A stretch of DNA of 64,000 bases from Zopfochytrium polystomum (taxonomy: Eukaryota; Chytridiomycota; Chytridiomycetes; Chytridiales; Chytridiaceae). Each line of letters starts with the position of its first letter. Position 1 is the stretch's first letter. The notes beneath the pieces are model-generated. The model made no database searches. It worked only from the letters and a program-made list of their open reading frames with translations, and was not told the origin of the DNA. Location of the stretch: contig JAIVFJ010000090.1 in NCBI GenBank assembly GCA_025765615.1, positions 186,001-250,000 of the forward strand, written 5' to 3'. Shown here one piece after another: positions 56,907 through 64,000 of the stretch. A program made the translations under genes and the position numbers.

Positions 56907-57562
56907 TTACCAGTGGATGGTCTCTTCGGGGGGGTGAGCCATGTACTAAAACGAAAAAAAATGAAGATTAGGATGTGGCGGACTGGAGACAGAACTGAAA
57001 AGACTTCTACGGCTCTCACCAGGCTCAAGGTGCGGTCGCGAGTTCGCACCTCGGGCGCCCACGACGCCCCAATCTGCACCGGCGACCCGAAAATGGTCGA
57101 CTCGTGCAGCGACATGGAGCGGCGCCTGCGTCCGGCCAGGTCGGCCATTCCGGCCGCCGCCGACGGAGGCGAAGACGCCAACACGGGGACGGACATGCCG
57201 GCCCGCAAGGGTCCGCCGCCAAAGCTGTCCACCGAGAGCGCGTGCTGGGGGGGGTGGGGGTAGTGCGTCGAGCGATGGCCGGCGCTGTTCAAGCTTGTTC
57301 CGTAGTGGTTGAGGTGGTGCAGGGTCGCGCCCGTGAAGCTGCTTGAAAGGGACGTGGGAGACTGGGGGGAAGAGGACAGCGAGTCCTCGAGGAGCACGAG
57401 CGTGTCGGACGACGCCGACGCAACTGACGTCGACATTGCCGCCTTCTTGTCGCGGGCCGCAGCGGCTGCAAAAGCGGCCGAGATGGAACCGATGCCGGCG
57501 CCGCCGTTCGCCGTCTTGTTGGTTGGGGGGATCGCAATGGGCTGGGAGGTCGCGAATGTCAT
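56907..57562 (-). CDS. Ser-rich protein with RRxS-type motifs (unknown family, paralog B)
   Basis: Exons 57562-57020 and 56945-56907 give 193 residues. The start MTFATSQPIAI is chosen as the first ATG before sustained protein-like composition; an upstream in-frame extension is Cys/Phe-rich and less likely. The body is Ser/Ala/Pro-rich, with RRRRSMSLHES and RTRDRTLSL near the end, and the last exon adds YMAHPPEETIHW. It shares with paralog A the R-[DH]-R-T-[ML]-S-L|Y-[ML]-A-H-P junction, the intron position and strand, so the two are a tandem duplication. The function is unknown. Confidence 0.7.
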
Positions 57563-57997
57563 TTTGTGATCGAAAGCGGCCTGTGGGGAGAGGTTTGTTT
57601 GTTTCTGCGGCGAGGTGACTCTTGTCTTGGGCGAGGGAGTGTGTTTGAAGCAGCACCGAAAGAATGGGCAACAGCAACAGAAGATCAAGGAGTCGGAGGA
57701 GGTGCGGGAGTGGGCACCAGTTGGGGTAGTTGTTGGAGAGGCGTTTGAAATAGGCAGCTGATAGATAGTTGCAACAAATGAGCGGATGGAAGGTCAGGGG
57801 GGTATCGGGTAGAGCGGTCAGTTGGTGGGTTCGTCAGACGGAGCGAGTGACTGTGAGGTGGCGCGGGCGCAGTGCGGGTGAGCGGCAGAGTGTGGGGGAA
57901 GGGTGCGTTTTATACGCCACGCCACTTGCGTGCGTGGTCTGTGTGTGGTCAGTCTCTCTCCGACTCTCTCTCCCTCCCTCACTCTCACACACACACA

Positions 57998-58031
<34 letters not shown>

Positions 58032-58882
58032 CTCTCTCTCTCTCCGCACCGCAATCAACCAATCGAGGGAGTCATCTGATTGGAGGATTCCTGACCGTTC
58101 GCGTCCGAGACCTGGAGACAGAGCGTGCAACGCGGACAAAAGGTGCGCCTGCACCATATGACCCCACCTCGCTCACCCTGCATGTGTGTGTGTGTGCGTT
58201 TTACAAATTTCTTTTTTTTGTTTTTTCTCTCTTTTGTTTCTTCTCTTTCATTTATCACCATCATCATTAGTGTCGACGTTTTAATTTTTTCTTTTTTCTT
58301 TTTCTCCCTCTCTGTCTCTTTGTGTTTGTTTCTTTCGCGACAATCCGCAATCGCAACCGCCTGCCCCCCCAAACCAGAGGCCAAACCACAAGGGAGGAAG
58401 GGGTACAGTGCCGGATGGGCCTGTCGGAAGCCTCTGTCAACATCCTTGAAGGGTGGGAACAGACAGTGTTGTCTCAGAGTTTGGTGCAGATTGAATGAGA
58501 AGAAAAGACAAAGCCAGTTTCTTCCTCTGTTTGTCTGTCTGTCCGTCCGTCTGTCGCGCGCGTGGCACCCTCTCGTCCGCCGCCGCCACAAGGTTGAACC
58601 AAACCACCCACCAACCCTTCCCTTCCTCATTTGCTGCACCCCGTCCGTTTCAACCCCCCAAGTAATTGTCCAACAATTGCAGGAAGGAAAGGGAAGGCGC
58701 TTGGATCGGGCGGGCGGGCACTTTGACGTCAACTCCGTTGTTGTGGTGGGAGATTCCGAGGCCCACAGTGGGCACGTACCAGTTCTTGAATCGAAAGATA
58801 CCATTCGCAGAAATGGTAACCAAAGAGGGAAAAAAAAAAAAAAAAAGAAAGAGCAGCAGCAATTCACGCTCAACAAGCCTGC
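57563..58882. other. Non-coding stretch upstream of paralog B
   Basis: It holds the presumed promoter of paralog B on its left. A (CT)n tract lies at 57995-58044, and T-rich and A-rich runs follow (58208-58300 and 58830-58846). Long open frames on both strands run through the simple sequence and are not credible. Confidence 0.4.
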
Positions 58883-59295
58883 TGTTCGGTGGAGCTGGCT
58901 GGTTAGCAGCAAGAGGCACAAGACGGACCTGAACCTATTGTGACTGTCAGTTATCATTCTCACTATGCCCATGAGAGAACGAGCCACGGCCAATGCAGAC
59001 CTGGGCACTGGCTTGCACTGATGACAAATACTCCGAGTATTAAGTGGAACAGGAACCTGGTGTTAACAGTTTTCCTCCTCCTCTGCTCAAGCAGATAATA
59101 TAGGAGAGGTTTTTACCCTGTGCTGGTCACGCTTGCCTAGCAACTATTACAGCGTGCATATCATCATTGTGTATCAATTATTCATAACAGAGGTTTTCTC
59201 TTTTCTCTCCAAGTTGGGGAGAAGGACCACCCACAAACACACATCTCCAATTCATTCACTCCTTCCACTCACTCATTCAGAGTAGACTGCTTACA
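58883..59295 (+). mobile_element. Solo copia LTR (413 bases)
   Basis: Same structure as 48416-48832: TGTTCGGTGG start, GCTTACA end. No internal sequence is attached. Flanking bases CCTGC and CCTGT could be a decayed 5-base target duplication. Confidence 0.87.
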
Positions 59296-60009
<714 letters not shown>

Positions 60010-60620
60010 GGCAGTGCTGTCACCAGGGTGGTCTCATGAAGAGGCCTTGGTGCAGGGGACAGGCACAAAGCGCCTGTTTCTTGCCATTTGCTGTGCTGCT
60101 GGCCCCATGAAGGGGATCTGGGCGACAGAAGATGTTGAGACTGCAGGCGACAAACAAAGTAGAAGGCAGAACTGACTGGTTGGCAGTTTTTCTCCTCTCC
60201 AAGATGGGGAGAAGGACCACCCACAAATACACATCTCCACTTCATTCACTCCTTCCACTCACTCACTCAGAGTAGACTGTTTACACAAAGTATGTTTGTT
60301 CTCGTCACCAATCGGAGGTGAAGCAGTCTGCTTGCAGAGGAGGCGGATAGCCTGGAAGCGTCTGACAGACAACCAGTGCAGTGAGCTTTGGCCCATGAAC
60401 CTAACAAAGGGAGTGGAGTCGGTCCATGGCGGACACTGGAGACAGGTGTGCGACGCCTGTCAGAACCCTCTTGGTCCGTTTGGGCAAAATGACTTTGCTG
60501 GTGCAAGCGACTTTGCAGAGGAGTGTCAGAGGTGCAGACAGAGCCCGTCTGGGATGACTGCAGCAGACAGGCCGACAGAGGCAGTTGCGGATGACCCATG
60601 GCAGACAGGGTCAAAGACAG
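60010..60620 (-). repeat. Dispersed repeat R2, copy 2, interrupted by a deleted LTR
   Basis: It matches 2780-3190 in reverse. Part B (60010-60159) and part A (60286-60620) are separated by a 126-base LTR derivative with a perfect 5-base target duplication. The LTR therefore inserted into an existing R2 copy. Confidence 0.6.
60160..60285 (+). mobile_element. Internally deleted copia LTR (126 bases) with CAAAG target duplication
   Basis: The first 27 bases match the LTR start (TAGAAGGCAGAACTGACTGG), and the rest match the last 100 or so bases (CTCTCCAAG ... GTTTACA). CAAAG flanks it at 60155-60159 and 60286-60290. The central 290 bases are missing. Confidence 0.8.
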
Positions 60621-60925
60621 CACAATTTGAGACAACAAAAGGACACAACCAACAGTATAGACACACACACAGACTACACTATGTGCTTTGTCTGAATATT
60701 CTGATAGTACTCTGGTGTAGCGTGTGCATGTTCGCACGCGAAAGTGTTGGGGGTTTGTTGCCAGTCCATTCTGGCAGGTTCCGTTGTTTGGAATCTTTTC
60801 GAAATTTTTTGCGTGATGCATTATTGATTGATGACTCGTCCCAGCGTTTCTCAAAATCGCTCACACTGACTGACACGTCCGTCGCAGATCGCCGCACCAC
60901 CACCACCACCACCACCACAATCATT

Positions 60926-62093
60926 ATGTTCGGCTGCATCGTTGCGGGACGCCTCGTCCAAACAAACCTACAGCAAGGTACTTACGAACGGCTGCTTCTC
61001 CATAAGGCGATCCGTGTGCGTGCATTCACCAAACTACATTCTCCAACTCCCCGCATGTGCTCCTTCCCCCCTCCCAACCGCGTCTGTTTGCAACAACAAA
61101 GTGGATGCAACAAAGTACGTGTTCGAGCTCCCGGATGCTCGCTCAATAAATCACATTGTCGTGTTCATGACGGGTGTCCAGCCGTTCCCCGACGGATATG
61201 CCGCAACCGTCCACTTTCTATGGTACGCCCTTTCTTTTCCTTCATTTTTTTTTTTTTTTCTTTTAGGCCATTTCCCCCTGCATCCTTTGAAGTTAAGGCT
61301 TCCGGGCACCACTCTTGTTTCTCTTTTGAAAGAGAATAGGCCCAACGCGAACGCGCCGCCCACGTGGCAGCTGCTCGGCCTCATTTCCAACGACAAGCCG
61401 TCGGCCGTCTTCAAGCTCAACAACAAACCCGTCTCGTCCTCGTCTGCCTCATCGTCGTCGTCGTCCATGTCCCTCGCAAACGGCGCCGACATGTCGATGG
61501 ACTTTGACGAAAGCAGTTTTGGCATGGGCCCGTCGGGAGCGGGCGCGGACGCTTCTTCGCTCGAGCCACCCATCACAGCCAGCCTCGGCATCTCCATTGA
61601 GCCCGTCGCCGTCTGCCTCGAGGCCGTCGAGGCACGCCGCGCCGCCGCCGAGGCGGCCCGAAGCAACGCGCTGGTGCTCGCGGGCGGCGCGAAACCCGGG
61701 GACTTGCCGAACCTGGCCGTGAAGCTTCTGGTAGGCATGGGTTTGCGTGTTGGGCTCGGAAATGATTTCCCGAGGCTCTAACGACGCTCCAAACTCTTTT
61801 GTCACCTTGCAGGAGAATCTTTACAAGTCAGTGGAAGTGTGAATTTGAATGCCTCCAATGACACATTTCTGATTTGACGACTGTTTCTCTCTCTACCGTC
61901 CGCTCCCGTTCCCTCTTTTCCGTCGCGCGGAAAAGCTATTGCTCCAGCTTCGCAGGTCCCTTACCAATGAATGGAACGGCTCTGTTTGGGATGAACTGGA
62001 ACACGACTTACGTGCCTTTGAAAGTGCGTGCGAATTCTTTTGCAGTCTCTGTTTCATTCGCTTGCTCACGCCTCAACAACACCCTTGCTTTCC

Positions 62094-62126
<33 letters not shown>

Positions 62127-62218
62127 CACGACAGGCGTTGCAAGAGTGGTTCAATACCCTGGAACGAAAGTTCAAGGCGGATCCGACGGGTAACTTTTTG
62201 AAGCGCGGCTCGGCTTGA
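60926..62218 (+). CDS. OPI10: Hikeshi/Opi10-family nuclear import carrier for Hsp70
   Basis: Exons 60926-60977, 61102-61222, 61340-61730, 61813-61826 (14 bases), 61936-62023 and 62135-62218 give 249 residues. The N-terminus MFGCIVAGRLVQTNLQQ and then KYVFELPDARSINHIVVFM are hallmarks of the family. WQLLGLISNDKPSAVFKL follows, and the C-terminus has ENLYNYCSSFA and LQEWFNTLERKFKADP. Hikeshi carries Hsp70 through nuclear pores during heat stress. A Ser/Ala-rich insert of about 60 residues lies in the middle (SSSASSSSSSMSLANGADM). The 14-base exon encodes only ENLY plus two bases and is required by alignment to the family. Confidence 0.92.
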
Positions 62219-62508
62219 TGTGATAAATATGAGGTGGTCCTGTTCGTGCACGGTATGAGAGGTTAATAAACCGGGTGCTTATCCGCGCCCGGCCCTGGCG
62301 CAGTCTTACTGCAATACGATGCTTCAGCTGGCTGGGAATTGTTACATTCAAGTTCGCTCCATACTGGAAGGCAGCCGATCCGATCGCCGCGACGAGTGTC
62401 TCTGCGCCATCGTGTTTTTCATTTTGCCACACAGATCGCACTCCATTTTATAAAAAAAAAAAAAAAAAAAAAAGAAAGAAAGAAAAAAAAATAGAAATTT
62501 ATTAGTAA
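62219..62508. other. Short intergenic region with poly-A tract
   Basis: Same-strand genes lie about 290 bases apart. An A-rich tract lies at 62450-62490, just upstream of the next start codon. Confidence 0.5.
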
Positions 62509-64000
62509 ATGATGGCGACACGCACGACGGCAACGGACACTCCGGCGGCGTCGTCGTCCTCATTGTCGAAGTCGACAGCAACGAACAATGAGGCTGCTGC
62601 CACGGCCGCCGAAGCCGACGCCAACGCCGACGCCGACGCCGCCAACACCCACCAGCAGTTGCAAAAGCAGCAGCAAGAGCAGCAGCAAGAGCAGCAGCAG
62701 CAGGCCCAGCTGCGCGCCCGCTTCTACAACGATCTCACAAACAGTTGAGTGTGGTGACGGACTTGTTATTATTCGACATAAATACCTTTTTTGGAAGGGG
62801 GAGACAGATCGACTAACGAGAAAAACACTCCCTCCCTCCTTGTGCTGCTGATTGGTTTGTGGTGGCAGTGCGCAAGTATTGGTACCCCGTCATACCCTCG
62901 AAAGACCTCGTAGCAGCCGCAGCGGAGCCAACGGGAATGTATCTGCTGGTGAGTCAGTGAGTGAAAGTCATTACTTTTTGGCGCCGAGCAACAACTGACC
63001 AGCCAACAACACAACAAACACCACGAAATAAATATCTCTCTTGCAAGGACGAACCGATTGTGCTGTACCGCGATCCCTCGACAAACGAAGCTGTCGTAAG
63101 AGCAGAGCATTGCGCGTTAATTTTTTTTTTTTTTTTTTGTCCTTCTCTCTCTTTCTTGTCCTTTTGCTCGAGTTCGCTGAGATCAACTCCTGTCCTTTTC
63201 TGCCTCTCGACGAACCATCTCGTGCAAAACCCAAAAGGTCCTTGCCGACAAGTGTCCCCACCGTTCGGCGGCCCTCAGCACCGGCCGAATTATGGACGGC
63301 CGCCTCGAATGCCGCTACCACGGCTGGCAGGTCGACGCAACCGGCTCCGTCGTGCGCGTCCCGTCCCTGCTACCCGGAAGAAAGATCCCAGCCAACGCAA
63401 AAGTCAAGCGATTCCCCACCCACGAAGCAGACGGTCTCGTCTGGGTGCGTGCCGTGTGTTCATGAGAGAGAGATGAGGAGAGCAAGAGGAAGGAAGAAGT
63501 ATTTAGTAAACCCAATCGAAAGCGCTCACACACACACGCCCACGCACAAATCGCATGCACAACAGATTTGGCCCGGCAACCCCGCGGACGCCGAAAAAGT
63601 TCCAAAGCCGTCCGTCTTTTTTCCTGCCGGGCCCATGGCCATGACGCCCAAGTTTGGCTACATCGACCTCGACATTGACCACTGCCTTCTCGTTGAAAAC
63701 TTCCTGGACCCCGCTCATGTAACCCAAACTTGATTCTTCCTTTTTTCTTTTATTCGCACCCGTAACTTCTGCCCCGCTTCCCTCACCACTCACGAAAACA
63801 AAAAAAAAAAAAAAAAAAAAAGCTCCCGTTCACGCACGAAAAGACAATCGGCAAACGCTCCAACGCGACCGCAATGGGAATGTCTCTCGAGTTTACGGAA
63901 AACGGTTGCAAGGGCACCCAGAGCACCCCCGAACGGCCCGACATGATCCGGTCGCACTTTGAGTTTCGCCCGCCCATCGGCGTACACCTTCACTTTGAAA
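62509..64000 (+). CDS. Rieske non-heme iron oxygenase (PaO-like), 3'-truncated by window
   Basis: Exons 62509-62743, 62869-62948, 63048-63095, 63238-63444, 63566-63718 and 63823 to the window end, all in frame. After a Gln/Ala-rich leader, MRKYWYPVIPSKDL opens the Rieske domain. CPH and CRYHGW give C-x-H-x16-C-x2-H, which binds the 2Fe-2S cluster. VENFLDPAHLPFTHE supplies the His pair of the catalytic mononuclear iron (E-N-x-x-D-x-x-H-x4-H). Motifs and order fit pheophorbide-a-oxygenase/TIC55-type enzymes, which add O2 to cyclic substrates using electrons from a reductase. The substrate is unknown. The Gln repeats may not be a transit peptide. Donor GTTGAG at 62744 is slightly unusual. Confidence 0.85.

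Noticed and set aside
58125..58943. Plus-strand frame of 272 codons
   Set aside because: Runs through T-rich and A-rich simple sequence into the solo LTR; no domain and contradictory composition.

Overview
The window is eukaryotic nuclear DNA, most likely from an early-diverging (zoosporic, chytrid-like) fungus. Genes carry several short GT-AG introns. A Chs4/Skt5-like chitin-synthase regulator with a C-terminal CAAX box, ZRC1-type zinc transporters, a secreted subtilase and a NACHT-WD40 receptor all point to fungi. Genus and species cannot be read from the sequence. Gene-rich, GC-rich blocks (about 1-25 kb, 36-40 kb, 55-64 kb) alternate with AT-richer blocks full of mobile-element debris (2-4 kb, 31-35 kb, 40-54 kb, 58-60 kb).

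Layout: 1-1.7 kb, 3' part of a thioredoxin/peroxiredoxin-like (PF13911-type) domain fused to a TKL protein kinase; 2-4.2 kb, repeats and copia LTR pieces; 4.9-7.4 kb (-), FAD monooxygenase; 8.2-12.5 kb, a divergent pair of CDF zinc transporters; 13.0-14.3 kb (-), stand-alone asparagine-synthetase-like domain with a zinc ribbon; 14.8-17.8 kb (-), secreted subtilase; 18.3-22.1 kb (-), Sel1-repeat Chs4/Skt5-like protein; 22.9-25.6 kb (+), second redox-domain kinase; 26.4-31.5 kb (+), a six-exon PB1-TIR-NACHT-WD40 receptor; 31.7-34.8 kb (-), Helitron remains; 36.3-39.7 kb (-), third redox-domain kinase, with an apparent one-base frameshift; 40.8-51.5 kb, nested gypsy and copia remains plus a fold-back element; 52.8-53.7 kb, broken DDE transposase; 54.9-57.6 kb (-), two paralogous small proteins of unknown family; 58.9-60.6 kb, solo LTR and a repeat carrying an internally deleted LTR; 60.9-62.2 kb (+), Hikeshi/Opi10; 62.5 kb to the end (+), Rieske oxygenase running off the window.

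Two things stand out. First, three paralogs of an E-C-x-x-C thioredoxin-fold domain fused to a non-RD (HQD) TKL kinase share intron positions, the first intron splitting the codon of the second cysteine. Such proteins would be suited to couple redox state to phosphorylation. Second, an NLR-type receptor joins PB1, TIR, NACHT and 13 WD40 repeats, and lies about 0.8 kb downstream of one of these kinases. The idea that the two act in one stress or self/non-self signalling pathway is inference from proximity and architecture only.
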